In this document: one piece after another, positions 32,168-42,592 of the stretch | How the letters are laid out: each line of letters starts with the position of its first letter | Numbering within the stretch: position 1 is the stretch's first letter | Assembly: GCF_000378125.1 (NCBI RefSeq) | Contig: NZ_KB899241.1 | Coordinates: 2,189,358 to 2,253,357 of the forward strand | DNA: 64,000 bases | Direction of reading: 5' to 3' | Origin: Rudaea cellulosilytica DSM 22992 | GTDB taxonomy: Bacteria > Pseudomonadota > Gammaproteobacteria > Xanthomonadales > Rhodanobacteraceae | Notes under the pieces: generated by a model | What the model saw: the letters and a program-made list of their open reading frames with translations, nothing else | Told to the model about the DNA's origin: nothing | Database searches by the model: none | Position numbers and translations under genes: made by a program

Positions 32168-33132
32168 GCGTGCCGCGCGTTGCGCTCGAGCGCGTCGAAC
32201 AGTTGTCCCGCGATGTTCAGCCCGAACTGTGCATCGAGCTCGCGGATGCAGGTCGGCGAGGTGACGTTGACCTCGGTGAGGAAATCGCCGATCACGTCGA
32301 GGCCGACGAAGCGCAGGCCGCGCTTGACCAGTTCCGGTCCGACCTGGGCGGCTATCCAGCGGTCACGTTCCGACAGCGGCACGCCGACGCCCTTGCCGCC
32401 GCGCGCGAGGTTGCCGCGGAAGTCGGTGCCCTGCGGCATGCGTGCCAATGCGTACGGCACCGGCTCGCCGTCGATCAGGAGGATGCGCTTGTCGCCCGCG
32501 CTGATCTCGGGAATGAATTTCTGCATGACCACGAAGGCGCGGCCATCATCGCCCAGCAGCGTTTCGATGATTACGTTGAGATTGGGATCGTCCGCGTAGC
32601 TCAGAAAGATGCTGCGCCCGCCCATGCCATCGAGCGGCTTGAGCACGACCTTGCCGTGTTCGCCGGCGAAGCGCTTCAGTTCCGCGACATCGCGCGCGAC
32701 CAGCGTCGGCGGAATGCACTGCGGAAACTGCAGAGTGAACAGTTTTTCGTTCGCGTCGCGCAACGCGCGCGGATGGTTGATCACCTGGGCGCCGCCGGCC
32801 TCGGCGAGGTCGAACACCATTGTGTCGTAAAGGAACTGCGAGTCGACCGGCGGGTCCTTGCGCGCGAGGATGATGTCGACCTTGCGCAAGTCTTGCCACT
32901 CGGCCGCGCCGAGGGTGAACCAGTCGCGCGGATCGTCGCGCACCTCGAGCGGTGCCGCGTGCGCCCACGGCTCGGCGCCGCGCAAGGCGAGGCTGCCCTC
33001 GGTGAGATAGAGAAGTCGATAGCCGCGCCGCTGCGCTTCGAGCAGCATGGCGAACGTGGAGTCCTTCTTGATGTAGATGGCCTCGATCGGGTCCATCAAC
33101 ACGGCCAGGGTCGGGGTCATCGGGACTGTCAT
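32164..33132 (-). CDS. gshB: Glutathione synthetase
   Basis: 322 residues, ATP-grasp fold. Family marks: VLMDPIEAIYIKKDSTFAMLLEAQ, DIILARKDPPVDSQFLYDT, VINHPRALRDANEKLFTLQFP, VVLKPLDGMGGRSIF and a catalytic loop with NVTSPTCIRELD. It joins glycine to gamma-glutamylcysteine. The start is ATG 33132; a second ATG four codons later is possible. The first gene of the minus-strand operon, its upstream region is shared with the divergent pilG promoter. Confidence 0.96.
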   Translation of the reverse strand: MTVPMTPTLAVLMDPIEAIYIKKDSTFAMLLEAQRRGYRLLYLTEGSLALRGAEPWAHAAPLEVRDDPRDWFTLGAAEWQDLRKVDIILARKDPPVDSQFLYDTMVFDLAEAGGAQVINHPRALRDANEKLFTLQFPQCIPPTLVARDVAELKRFAGEHGKVVLKPLDGMGGRSIFLSYADDPNLNVIIETLLGDDGRAFVVMQKFIPEISAGDKRILLIDGEPVPYALARMPQGTDFRGNLARGGKGVGVPLSERDRWIAAQVGPELVKRGLRFVGLDVIGDFLTEVNVTSPTCIRELDAQFGLNIAGQLFDALERNARHA

Positions 33133-33475
33133 GGGTACAATGTGGGGTTGCGCACAAACACCGACAAAAATGTGATGCGCATCACGAGTGCATTCGCTGC
33201 GGGCTGTCTATACTAGCATTCGCTTCAGGGGGCTGGCAGACGAACAGACGCGCTTGGCATTGATGATGCCGAGTTGCGCAGTCTTGCGTATGTAGGCGCC
33301 CTGATTGAGGATTCGCTTGACAGGTCGCGAGCATGAGATTAAACGACATACCTGTTCGATCGTTCGCAACTACGGTGCGCAGCTTGGCCGTGCGTGGCGG
33401 TCGGCAAAGGGGGCTGTCGCCCGGCCGTCCGGGGGGAGTGGCGAGACGTTGTCAGTGCAGGTCGGAGGATAGCGC
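33133..33475 (+). promoter_or_regulatory. Divergent gshB/pilG intergenic region with long pilG leader
   Basis: 343 bases without a gene. It holds the CRP/Clp-type site and -10 box at 33171-33214, and a second candidate promoter for pilG (TTGACA at 33317-33322, 17 bases, then TAAACG, a weak -10). A GGAGG ribosome-binding site lies eight bases before pilG. The pilG mRNA from the first promoter would have a leader of about 255 bases. Confidence 0.6.
33171..33214 (+). promoter_or_regulatory. CRP/Clp-type operator and -10 box for the pil-chp operon
   Basis: TGTGATGCGCATCACG at 33171-33186 matches the CRP consensus TGTGA-N6-TCACA in nine of ten positions. A -10 box TATACT follows at 33209-33214, putting a start near 33221 and the centre of the palindrome at about -42, the classical class II activation position. 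The -35 hexamer region is poor, as expected for a promoter that depends on the activator. In Xanthomonas the CRP homologue Clp controls pilus and virulence genes, which makes it the likely partner. Confidence 0.7.
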
Positions 33476-33874
33476 GTGGAACCAGCGGTAAACGGAGAAC
33501 TGGCGGGTTTGCGGGTCTTGGTCATCGACGATTCGAAGACGATACGCAGCACCGCGGAAATGCTACTGAAGAAAGAAGGCTGCGAGGTGATCACGGCGGT
33601 CGACGGTTTCGAGGCGCTGGCGAAGATATCCGACCATCGTCCGCAGATCATTTTCGTCGACATCATGATGCCGCGGCTCGATGGCTATCAGACCTGCGCG
33701 TTGATCAAGAACAACGCGACCTATCGGGCGACACCGGTGATCATGCTGTCCTCGAAAGACGGGCTGTTCGACAAGGCGCGCGGCCGGGTCGTCGGCTCGG
33801 AGGAATACCTGACCAAGCCGTTCACGCGCGACGAGCTGCTCGGCGCGATACGCCGTCACGTGGTGGCGCGTTGA
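33476..33874 (+). CDS. pilG: Type IV pilus response regulator PilG
   Basis: 132 residues, a single receiver domain: acidic pair in VLVIDDSKTIRST, phospho-acceptor Asp in IIFVDIMMPRLDGYQ, Ser/Thr in VIMLSSKDG and Lys in EYLTKPFTRDELL. PilG receives phosphate from ChpA and promotes pilus extension. The GTG start has GGAGG eight bases upstream. It opens the pil-chp operon and is divergent from gshB, as in Pseudomonas PA0408. The next gene is pilI rather than pilH; the gap is 42 bases. Confidence 0.93.
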   Translation: MEPAVNGELAGLRVLVIDDSKTIRSTAEMLLKKEGCEVITAVDGFEALAKISDHRPQIIFVDIMMPRLDGYQTCALIKNNATYRATPVIMLSSKDGLFDKARGRVVGSEEYLTKPFTRDELLGAIRRHVVAR

Positions 33875-33916
33875 TGAGCGGGCCGGCAAACCCAATCCGC
33901 GAAGTGGTGCACGCGC

Positions 33917-34462
33917 ATGCATGAGACGGTGAAATCCCCGTTCGAAATTCTCGCCGACTACGAGCGAAGCAGTCTGGCCCATGCCGCTGCGAGCACGTCC
34001 AACCAAACGGCTGCGGCCAGTCTGTGGCGCGGCGTCGGCTTTCGCGTTGGTTCCCATCATCTGGTCTCGAGCCTGACCGAGGTCAGCGAAATCCTTTCCT
34101 TTCCGGTGGTCACGCGCGTGCCCGGTGCATGCGACTGGCTGCTCGGTGTCGCCAGCCTGCGCGGCAATTTGATCCCGCTGGTCGACCTCAACGGCTTTCT
34201 CTCGGGCGAAGCGACGAGCTTGGCCGATTCCAGCCGCGTGCTGCTGGTGCGCCAGAGTGGCGGCAACGTCGGCCTGCTTGTCGACGAAGTCGTCGGCCAG
34301 CGCAACTTCTCGGCCGACCAGCGCACGCAGGCACCGGCGCCGACCGGCGAGGCGATCGAGCGGTACGTCGTGGAGCATTTCACCCACGGCGACACACATT
34401 GGGGGCGTTTCAGCATTGCCGCGCTCGTGCGTGCGAACGAGTTCGCGCAGGCGGCGGCGTAG
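33917..34462 (+). CDS. pilI: CheW-like adaptor PilI
   Basis: 181 residues with a CheW domain: GVGFRVGSHHLVSSLTEVSEI, GACDWLLGVASLRGNLIPLVDLNGFL, LVRQSGGNVGLLVDEVVGQRNFS. It couples the receptor PilJ to the kinase ChpA. ATG 33917 is used; an alternative ATG overlaps four bases later, out of frame. It lies 42 bases after pilG, in the same operon. Confidence 0.92.
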   Translation: MHETVKSPFEILADYERSSLAHAAASTSNQTAAASLWRGVGFRVGSHHLVSSLTEVSEILSFPVVTRVPGACDWLLGVASLRGNLIPLVDLNGFLSGEATSLADSSRVLLVRQSGGNVGLLVDEVVGQRNFSADQRTQAPAPTGEAIERYVVEHFTHGDTHWGRFSIAALVRANEFAQAAA

Positions 34463-34535
34463 CGGATAGGCGCGTGGCAGATCGCCATGGCGCAGGGTGT
34501 TGGTAACCACAAACCAGAAGACGAGGTAGCGGTAG

Positions 34536-36569
34536 ATGAGTACAGGGGCAGGTAGCGGCGCAGAACGCGCGAGCGGTTTCAACGGCCTGCTCGTGGCGTT
34601 GCTCGTTTTCAGCTTGGTTCTGGCGGTGGTCGACTTCATTTATCTGTCGATCAAGACCAACCAGGACGCACAGGCGAGCGCGCTGGTCACACGAATCCAG
34701 GTGTTGTCGCAGCAACTCTCGCGTCAGAGCGCCGATGCCGCAGGCGGCAACCTCGACGCGTTCGCGAGCCTGAAGCACACACGCGACACGATCGCCGATC
34801 TGTTGGCGCGATTGAAGACCGGCGATGTGCGCACCGGCATGGGCGGTTACGCCGACCAGGCGACGCTCAAATCCGATTTCGCCGAACTCGACCAGGCCTG
34901 GAACCAGCTTTCGGCCGATGCGGCCAAGGTGCTCGACAGCCAGGAGCAGGTGCTCAGCACGGCGGCGAGCACGGACGACTTCAACCGCAAGACCGCGGTG
35001 CTCAATTCGCGCATGGACGAGGTCGTGAAGATCCTCACCGAGCGCGGCGGTTCGGGCACGCAGGTGATGACCGCCTCGCGCCAGATGCTGTACGCCGACC
35101 GCATGCAGCGTCGCGCGCAGGCGATCGTCGCCGGCGGCGAGGATTCGCCTTCTGCCGCGGCAGGCCTGAAGCGTGATTCGGAATTCTACGGCCTCGTCCT
35201 CGCCGGCCTGATCAATGGCAACGCCGATCTCAACATCCGTTCGCTGGACAACGCCAACGCGAAAGAGATTCTCAACGACATCAACAAGCAGTGGATCGAT
35301 CTGGCGCCGCAGGTGACGAAGCTGTTCGAAGCCGCGCCGACGCTGCAGGCGGTCAAGCAGGCTGCGGACAAGGCCTCGATCGACTCGCAGACGCTGTTGT
35401 TCAAGGCCGATCCGCTGTCTGAGCACATCAACTCGCTGGGCACGACGCGAGGTTTTCCGAACCTGTGGATCGGTCTGGCCGCCGCGGGCCTGGCTATCCT
35501 GCTTGTGCTCTTCCTCGCCCTCAAGCTGTTCCGCGACCAGCGCGCGCGCCTCGGTTCGAGCGCCGAATTGAACCGGCGCAACGAGGCGGCGATTCAGCGT
35601 CTGCTCGACGAAATGGGCTCGCTCGCCGACGGTGACCTGACCGTAAAGGCCACCGTGACGGAGGATTTCACCGGCACGATCGCCGACGCGGTCAACTATG
35701 CGATCGACGCGCTGCGCACGCTCGTCACCACGATCAACGAGACCTCGGTGCAGGTCTCCGCTGCGGCCGACGAAACCCAGGCCACGGCGCTGCACCTTGC
35801 CGACGCCGCCGAACACCAGGCGCGCCAGATCAACTCGGCTTCGGACGCGGTCAACGGCATCGCAGTCTCGGCGCGCGACGTATCGAAGAACTCGGCCGAC
35901 ATCGCCGACGTGGCGCAGAACTCGGTGCGCATCGCCGGCCGCGGCGCCTCGATCGTGCGCCAGACGATCGCCGGCATGGATTCGATCCGCGAGCAGATCC
36001 AGGACACGTCCAAGCGCATCAAGCGTCTCGGCGAATCCTCGCAGGAAATCGGCACGATCGTCGAACTCATCAACGACCTCGCCGAACAGACCAACATCCT
36101 CGCCCTCAACGCGGCGATCCAGGCGGCTTCGGCCGGCGAGGCCGGTCGTGGTTTCGCCGTCGTCGCCGACGAAGTGCAGCGACTTGCCGAACGCGCGTCC
36201 GCCGCCACACGACGCATCGAAACACTGGTCAGCGCGATTCAGGTCGACACCAACGAAGCGGTCGCCTCGATGGAGCAGACCACGAGCGAAGTGGTCGGCG
36301 GCGCCAAGCTCGCCGAACAGGCGGGCACGCAGCTCGGTGAAATCGAAACGGTGTCGGGCAACCTCGCCGGCCTGATCAAGAACATCGCGATCGCGGCGCA
36401 GCATCAATCGGCCGAGGTCGCCAGCGTGTCGTCGACGATGAACGTGATCTCCGACATCACTTCCCAGACCGCCTCAGGCGCAAGCCACACGGCCGAGTCG
36501 ATCGGCAACCTCGCCCAACTTTCGGCTGACCTGCGTCGCTCGGTCGCCGACTTCAAGCTGCCGGAATGA
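34536..36569 (+). CDS. pilJ: Type IV pilus chemoreceptor PilJ
   Basis: 677 residues. Two membrane helices (about residues 17-37 and 308-328) enclose a periplasmic sensing domain that contains PilJ-type helices ([29 protein letters not shown]). A HAMP-like linker follows, then a methyl-accepting signalling domain with the hairpin tip [22 protein letters not shown] and [18 protein letters not shown]. It senses pilus or surface signals and feeds the ChpA kinase. The family's usual length is about 680. ATG 34536 is preceded by AGGTAG. Confidence 0.95.
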   Translation: MSTGAGSGAERASGFNGLLVALLVFSLVLAVVDFIYLSIKTNQDAQASALVTRIQVLSQQLSRQSADAAGGNLDAFASLKHTRDTIADLLARLKTGDVRTGMGGYADQATLKSDFAELDQAWNQLSADAAKVLDSQEQVLSTAASTDDFNRKTAVLNSRMDEVVKILTERGGSGTQVMTASRQMLYADRMQRRAQAIVAGGEDSPSAAAGLKRDSEFYGLVLAGLINGNADLNIRSLDNANAKEILNDINKQWIDLAPQVTKLFEAAPTLQAVKQAADKASIDSQTLLFKADPLSEHINSLGTTRGFPNLWIGLAAAGLAILLVLFLALKLFRDQRARLGSSAELNRRNEAAIQRLLDEMGSLADGDLTVKATVTEDFTGTIADAVNYAIDALRTLVTTINETSVQVSAAADETQATALHLADAAEHQARQINSASDAVNGIAVSARDVSKNSADIADVAQNSVRIAGRGASIVRQTIAGMDSIREQIQDTSKRIKRLGESSQEIGTIVELINDLAEQTNILALNAAIQAASAGEAGRGFAVVADEVQRLAERASAATRRIETLVSAIQVDTNEAVASMEQTTSEVVGGAKLAEQAGTQLGEIETVSGNLAGLIKNIAIAAQHQSAEVASVSSTMNVISDITSQTASGASHTAESIGNLAQLSADLRRSVADFKLPE

Positions 36570-36579
36570 TGGCACGTCG

Positions 36580-39500
36580 ATGAATCTCGCCCAGGAAACC
36601 GACTTCACCACGCTCGGCTGGCTCAAGCCCGAGCTAGACGTGACGCTGAAAGAAGCGCGTCAGGCGCTCGAGCGTTACGCCGCCAATCCGGCCGATATGC
36701 AGGCCATGCGCAACTGCGCCGCCGGTTTGCACACGACGTTCGGCACGCTGAACATGGTCGAGCTGTACGGCGCTGCGCTCGTGGTCGAGGAGATGGAGCG
36801 CGTCGCGCGCGGCCTCGCCGACGGCAGCATCATGCCGCGCGAGGACATCTACTCGGTGCTGATGCGCGGCTTCCTGCAGTTGCCGGACTACATCGAGCGG
36901 CTGCAGAGCGGTCACAAAGACATCCCGATCGTATTGCTGCCGCTGCTCAACGACCTGCGCGCCGCACGCGGCGAGAAACTGCTCAGCGAAGCGGTGCTGT
37001 TCGCCCCCAACATCGATGCCGCACTGCCGGATCCGCCCGCTTCCGGTCTCGATCCGCAGGCATTGCGCACGGCCGCGGCGGGTCTGCGCAACGAATACCA
37101 GTTCATGCTGCTGCGCTGGATCCGCGAGCCCGGCGCGAGCGCGCCGCTCGCCCGCATCGGCCAGATCTTCGACACGCTCTACGCGGGCAGCGGCCACGAT
37201 GCCACGCGCCGGCTGTGGTGGGTCTCCGGCGCCGTCGTCGAGGGCCTGCAAAGCGGCGCGATCGAGGCGAGCGTGGCGATGAAGCTGCTGTTCGGCAAGC
37301 TCGACCGCGAGATCAAGCATCTGATCGATTCCGGCGAATCCGCGCTGGACACGACCGCGGCCAAGGAGTTGGTCAAGAATCTTCTCTACTATCTCGCCCA
37401 CGCCACCGCTCGTGGCGAGCGCGCCAAAGCGGTAGTCGAGTTCTACAACCTCGACCACCTGCTGCCGACCCGGGAAGAACTCGAACATGCGCATGGCTCG
37501 ATCTCGGGCCACAACCGCGCCCTGCTCGACAGCGTCGCCGGCGGCATCCGCGAGGATCTGATCCGGGTCAAGGAAACGCTCAACGTCTTCCTGCACTCGC
37601 CGCAACGCAATCCCGCCGACCTCGTCGCGCAGGCCAACACGCTCGGCAGCCTCGCCGACACCTTCGGCATGCTCGGCATGGGCGTGCCGCGCCTGCGCGT
37701 GCTCGAACAGCGCGCCGCGATCGATCAAATCGTGCACGGCGAAGTCGAAGCCGACGAAGGCAACCTGCTCGACATTGCCGGCGGCCTGCTCGTCGTCGAG
37801 GCTTCGCTCGAAGATCACATCTCGCGCCTCGGGGCCAACCCGGAGGCCGCCGAGGACGGCGAAGGCCAGGTGCCGCGCGCCGAAGTGGTGCGTTTGATGT
37901 ACGTGCTGATGAAAGAGGCGCTGGTCAACGTCGCCAAGGTCAAGGACACCATCCTCGCATTCGCCGTGACGCCGCTGGACCATGCACAGCTCGAGCCTAC
38001 GCCTGGATTGCTCGTCGAGGTGGCCGGCGCGCTCGACATGCTCGCGCTAAGCGACGCGGTCAAGCCGGTCAACGCGATGGTGCACTACATCCGCAACGAG
38101 CTGCTCGAACGGCGGCGCGTGCCCGATCCCAGCCATATCGACGCGCTCGCCGATGCGGTCGCTTCGATCGAGTATTACATCGAAGCGGTGCGCGAGCAGC
38201 GCGGCGACCGCGAGCGCGTGCTCGGAATCATGTGTGACAGCCTGGCCAAGCTCAACTACTGGCCCGAGATCAGGCCGTCCAGCGAGGACACGACCGCGGA
38301 TTCCACGACCGATGCCTCTGCGCCGACAACGCCGGCGCCGCCCCCTGCGGTACCTGCGGAACACGCACCCGCCGCGCAGCCGTTGATCGACGAGGAGTTG
38401 CGCCAGGTCTTCCTCGACGAAATGGATGAGGAGATTGCGAGCCTGCGCCGGCATTTCCCGCTCTGGCGCGCGCAGCCGGAGGAGACCGACGATCTCAAGA
38501 TCGTGCGTCGCTCGTTCCACACGCTCAAGGGTTCCGGTCGCCTGGTCGGTGCGCTGGAACTGGGCGACTTCGCGTGGATGGTGGAAAGCACGCTCAACCG
38601 CGTGCTCGACCACAGCATTCCCGCAAGCGCGGCGCTGATGCAGGTCGTCAGCCATGCGATCGGGGCGTTGCCGCGCTTTCGCGATGAATTTGCGCGCTCA
38701 GAACGCTCAAGCTTCGCGATGCACGGCTTTGCTGCGGCGATCGACCGCGTGTGCGCGGGTGACACCTCGCCGATCGATGAAAGTCTGCTTGCCGCAACCG
38801 CACCACCCGCGGTTGCGCCGGCCGAACCCGTCGCGGATGTCGTCGCGACCGAGGTCCCTGCTGCCGACGACGAGTCGGTCGTGATCGATGCACCGGAGAT
38901 CGAAGCGTCGCCCGCATTCGACGTGGAGCCGCTCGTCGACGCAGCGTCGGTCGCTGCGATCGAGCCGCCGGCGGAATGGTCGCTGGTCGAGATCGAGCAT
39001 CACGTCGCGACGGATGCGCCGGCGGTCGAAACGGAAGCGGAACCCCCTGCTGTCGAAGCGGAGCCGATCGCGCTCGCGGACGTGCCGGCCGCAGAGGCAG
39101 AGGCGGTGGAATCCTCGGCTGTCGCCGCCGATGCCTCGGCGGCTGCCGGCGAGGCCGAAACCGAACAAGAAACCGAATCTCATTTCGAGCCGCCGCCGTC
39201 CGCGCCGCAGGTCGATCAATTGCTGCTCGACGTATTGCGCAGCGAGGCCGACGCGCACCTCGGCGTGATCGACGCTGCCGTCGCCCACGGTCGCGAGCGT
39301 ACGCTCATGGTGCGCGAGGAACTCGTGCGCGCCGTGCACACGCTCAACGGTGCCTTCGCCATGGTCGAGGCGCCGCAGATCACGCAGCTGCTGATGCCGC
39401 TCGAAGGCTGGCTCGCGCGCCTGCGCAATGCGAACCGGCCGCTCGATGCCCATGGCGTCGACATGCTGGCCGCTGTCTCGACCGAGGTGAGGGCCGCGCT

Positions 39501-42500
39501 GGCCGCGTTCGAAACCGGTGCGGCGATGCCAGATACTGGCGGCCTGTCCGCCCGCATCGCTGCGCTGCGCGAGGGCGTGCATGCCGGCGAAACGATCGTC
39601 GCTGCGGAGCCGGAAACGCCGGCCGAGCCGGAGACGCTGCACGCACCCGACGCGATGACCGAGGCGGATCTGCCGGTCAACGATCTCGAGCCGGAGGCAG
39701 AGGAAGCGCCAGCGGTCGAGTACGAAATCGATCCGGTCGATGCCGAATTCCTCCGCGCACTCGAGGAAACGCCCGAGCCGACCGTAGCCGATGCAGAAAG
39801 TCAGCGCGACCTGAGCGACGCATCGGGCGTGGAGTCCAGTCCGGAATCGATCGAGGCCGCTCAGATTTCAATGGAGTCGGAACCGGCGCCGGCCCACGAA
39901 GCCGAGCCACCGGCGCACGCGTCGTTGCCGGCAGAAACAGACACGACACCTGCCGCGGACGAATTCGAATCGGCTGTTGCAGCCTATGAGCGATTGCTCG
40001 CGCAAGTGCCCGTACCGTCGTCGCAGCCCCCGCTCGAAACGCCGGCGGATGCGCACGAACACGTTGATGCCGCGGACGAAACCCCGGCAGCGAGCGCAGA
40101 TGCGGCGCCGTCGGTCGAAGCGGAAACACCCGCGGCCTTCGCCGATGTTCCCGCCGCGCCCCGGCAGCCCGAGCCGGCTTCGGCGGATACGCTGCATCCG
40201 GTACCCGACATAGACGAGGATTTGCTCGACATTTTCGTGCTCGAGAGCCAGGAAATTCTCGACCGCTCCGACGCGCTCGTACTGCGTCTGCGCGGCGCGC
40301 CCGACGATACCAGCCTGCTCGACGAACTGCGCCGCGACCTGCACACGATCAAGGGCGGCGCGAACATGTCCGCGCTCGCGTCGATCGGCGACCTCGGCCA
40401 CGCAATGGAATCGCTGCTGGAGGGCGTGGTCGAGCACGGCCGTGCGCTCGACGGCGCAATGCTGCACGCAGTGGAACAGGGCTTCGATACGCTGCACACG
40501 CTGGTCCAGGCGGCTGCCGCGCGCCAGCCGACGTCGATGCCGGCTGCGCTGATCGCGCGCATCGAAGCGCTGTCGCGCAGTGAAGCCGACGCCGATGCCG
40601 ATGCCGAATCGATGCTTGCGCCGCTGGCGGCGGAACCCGAGCCCGATGTCGCGGAGCCCGCGGAGAGCGTGCAGGAACCGCTCGCCGCGATATCTCAACC
40701 CGGGCCGGAAACACCCGCCTTCGCCGAAGCACAGACCGAGGCCGCCGAGCCGGTGTTCGCCGGCAGCGAGTACATCCGCGTGCGCGCGGCCCAGCTCGAC
40801 GCCATGGTCAACGGCGCCAGCGAAGTGGCGATCTATCGTTCGCGCCTGGAACAGCAGCTCGCCAGCTACCGCACCAACGTCGTCGAAATGGAAGCGACGG
40901 TGTCGCGTCTACGCGAGCAGATGCGTCGCCTCGAGCTCGAAGCCGAGGCGCAGATGGCCTCGCGCTTCCAGCGCGAAGGCGATGCGTCCTCGTTCGATCC
41001 GCTCGAGCTCGATCGCTTCAGCCAGTTGCAGCAGTTGTCGCGCAGCTTGGCCGAGTCGATGTCGGACTTGTTCGCGATTCAGATCGGCTTCGATCAGCTC
41101 ACGCGTCAATCCGAATCGCTGCTGATGCAGCAGTCGCGCGTCAGCGCCGACTTGCAGGAAAGCCTCATGCGCGCGCGCATGGTGCCATTCGACTCGCTCG
41201 TGCCGGCGCTGCGGCGCACGCTGCGCCAGACCGCGAGCTCGCTCGGCAAGGAAGCGCTGCTGCGCGTCGAAGGCGCGCAGGGCGAAATGGATCGCACCCT
41301 GCTCGAGCGCATGAAAGCGCCGATCGAGCACATGTTGCGCAATGCGCTCGCACACGGCATCGAGGCGGTGCCCGAGCGTCTCGCCGCGGGCAAGCCGATT
41401 GAAGGCAACGTGCGCATTGCGCTGGCCCGCGAAGCGACCGAAACCGTGCTGCGCATCAGTGACGACGGTCGTGGTCTCGACCGCGCCGCGATCCGCCGCC
41501 GCGCGATCGAGCGCGGCCTGCTCGCACCGGAAGCGAAGATTGGCGACCGCGAGCTCGACGCCTTCATCCTGACCAGTGGCTTCTCCACCGCGGAGAGCCT
41601 GACCCAGCTCTCCGGCCGCGGCGTCGGCATGGATGTGGTCGCCAGCCAGATCAAGCAGCTCGGCGGATCGCTCGCGATCGAGTCGAATCCGGGTCGCGGC
41701 GCCGCGTTCACCGTGCGCCTGCCGTTTACCCTCGGTGTGACCCAGGCGATCATCGTGCGCCTGGGCGATGCGAACTACGCGATTCCGATGAACGCGGTGC
41801 AAGGCGCCGTGCACATCGCGCGCAGCGAACTCGATAAGCGCCTCGCCGAGGAGGAGCCCGAATACAGCTATGCGGGCGAGAGCTACCCGATTCTCGACCT
41901 CGCGCCGCAGCTCGGCGAAATTTCGCCGGCGGTGCACGACGACGTGCACGTACCGCTGTTGATCGTACGTAGCGGCGACCAGCGCGCCGCGGTGCGCGTC
42001 GATCACGTGCTCGGCTCGCGCGAGATCGTGGTCAAGCCGGTCGGCCCGCAGATCACCTCGGTGCCGGGCATCCTCGGCGCGACGATCATGGGCGACGGTT
42101 CGGTCATCATGATTCTCGACCTCGCCCCGCTGTTGCGCCGCGTCGCCAGCCAGCGTGCGCAGGGCATCGCCGTGGCTGCGCCGCCGGTCGCGGCGCGTGT
42201 GCAGCGCCGCCGCCTCATCATGGTCGTCGACGACTCGATTACGATGCGCAAGGCGACCTCGCGCGTGCTCGAGCGCGAGGAAATGGATGTAGTTACGGCG
42301 AAGGACGGTATCGATGCGATCGAGAAACTCGCCGACCGCATCCCCGATCTCGTCGTACTCGACATCGAGATGCCGCGCATGGACGGCTACCAATTTGCCG
42401 AGCACATGAAGGGCGATCCGCGCACGGCGCGTGTGCCGATCATCATGGTCACCTCGCGTACCGGCGACAAGCATCGCCAGCGCGCGCAGGAAATCGGCGT

Positions 42501-42579
42501 CGAAGGCTATCTCGGCAAGCCGTACCAGGAATTGGAACTGCTCAAGAACATCCACGACCTGCTTGCCAGCGCGGAATAG
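36580..42579 (+). CDS. chpA: Hybrid chemotaxis kinase ChpA (PilL) with multiple Hpt domains
   Basis: 1999 residues, shorter than the 2472 of Pseudomonas aeruginosa. Hpt-like modules in order: an N-terminal one with AAGLHTTFG (H51), a degenerate one near 350-430, then FHTLKGSGRLVG (H647), VHTLNGAFAM (H920) and LHTIKGGANM (H1255). Long Ala/Glu/Pro-rich linkers separate them. The kinase core follows (about 1530-1720; N box MLRNALAHGIE, DDGRGLD, GRGVGMDVV), then a CheW domain and a C-terminal receiver with D1928 in LVVLDIEMPRMDG. ChpA is the histidine kinase of the pilus chemosensory system, phosphorylating PilG and its own receiver. It follows pilJ with only 10 bases between. Confidence 0.96.
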   Translation: MNLAQETDFTTLGWLKPELDVTLKEARQALERYAANPADMQAMRNCAAGLHTTFGTLNMVELYGAALVVEEMERVARGLADGSIMPREDIYSVLMRGFLQLPDYIERLQSGHKDIPIVLLPLLNDLRAARGEKLLSEAVLFAPNIDAALPDPPASGLDPQALRTAAAGLRNEYQFMLLRWIREPGASAPLARIGQIFDTLYAGSGHDATRRLWWVSGAVVEGLQSGAIEASVAMKLLFGKLDREIKHLIDSGESALDTTAAKELVKNLLYYLAHATARGERAKAVVEFYNLDHLLPTREELEHAHGSISGHNRALLDSVAGGIREDLIRVKETLNVFLHSPQRNPADLVAQANTLGSLADTFGMLGMGVPRLRVLEQRAAIDQIVHGEVEADEGNLLDIAGGLLVVEASLEDHISRLGANPEAAEDGEGQVPRAEVVRLMYVLMKEALVNVAKVKDTILAFAVTPLDHAQLEPTPGLLVEVAGALDMLALSDAVKPVNAMVHYIRNELLERRRVPDPSHIDALADAVASIEYYIEAVREQRGDRERVLGIMCDSLAKLNYWPEIRPSSEDTTADSTTDASAPTTPAPPPAVPAEHAPAAQPLIDEELRQVFLDEMDEEIASLRRHFPLWRAQPEETDDLKIVRRSFHTLKGSGRLVGALELGDFAWMVESTLNRVLDHSIPASAALMQVVSHAIGALPRFRDEFARSERSSFAMHGFAAAIDRVCAGDTSPIDESLLAATAPPAVAPAEPVADVVATEVPAADDESVVIDAPEIEASPAFDVEPLVDAASVAAIEPPAEWSLVEIEHHVATDAPAVETEAEPPAVEAEPIALADVPAAEAEAVESSAVAADASAAAGEAETEQETESHFEPPPSAPQVDQLLLDVLRSEADAHLGVIDAAVAHGRERTLMVREELVRAVHTLNGAFAMVEAPQITQLLMPLEGWLARLRNANRPLDAHGVDMLAAVSTEVRAALAAFETGAAMPDTGGLSARIAALREGVHAGETIVAAEPETPAEPETLHAPDAMTEADLPVNDLEPEAEEAPAVEYEIDPVDAEFLRALEETPEPTVADAESQRDLSDASGVESSPESIEAAQISMESEPAPAHEAEPPAHASLPAETDTTPAADEFESAVAAYERLLAQVPVPSSQPPLETPADAHEHVDAADETPAASADAAPSVEAETPAAFADVPAAPRQPEPASADTLHPVPDIDEDLLDIFVLESQEILDRSDALVLRLRGAPDDTSLLDELRRDLHTIKGGANMSALASIGDLGHAMESLLEGVVEHGRALDGAMLHAVEQGFDTLHTLVQAAAARQPTSMPAALIARIEALSRSEADADADAESMLAPLAAEPEPDVAEPAESVQEPLAAISQPGPETPAFAEAQTEAAEPVFAGSEYIRVRAAQLDAMVNGASEVAIYRSRLEQQLASYRTNVVEMEATVSRLREQMRRLELEAEAQMASRFQREGDASSFDPLELDRFSQLQQLSRSLAESMSDLFAIQIGFDQLTRQSESLLMQQSRVSADLQESLMRARMVPFDSLVPALRRTLRQTASSLGKEALLRVEGAQGEMDRTLLERMKAPIEHMLRNALAHGIEAVPERLAAGKPIEGNVRIALAREATETVLRISDDGRGLDRAAIRRRAIERGLLAPEAKIGDRELDAFILTSGFSTAESLTQLSGRGVGMDVVASQIKQLGGSLAIESNPGRGAAFTVRLPFTLGVTQAIIVRLGDANYAIPMNAVQGAVHIARSELDKRLAEEEPEYSYAGESYPILDLAPQLGEISPAVHDDVHVPLLIVRSGDQRAAVRVDHVLGSREIVVKPVGPQITSVPGILGATIMGDGSVIMILDLAPLLRRVASQRAQGIAVAAPPVAARVQRRRLIMVVDDSITMRKATSRVLEREEMDVVTAKDGIDAIEKLADRIPDLVVLDIEMPRMDGYQFAEHMKGDPRTARVPIIMVTSRTGDKHRQRAQEIGVEGYLGKPYQELELLKNIHDLLASAE

Positions 42580-42592
42580 GAAAGGGACTAGC

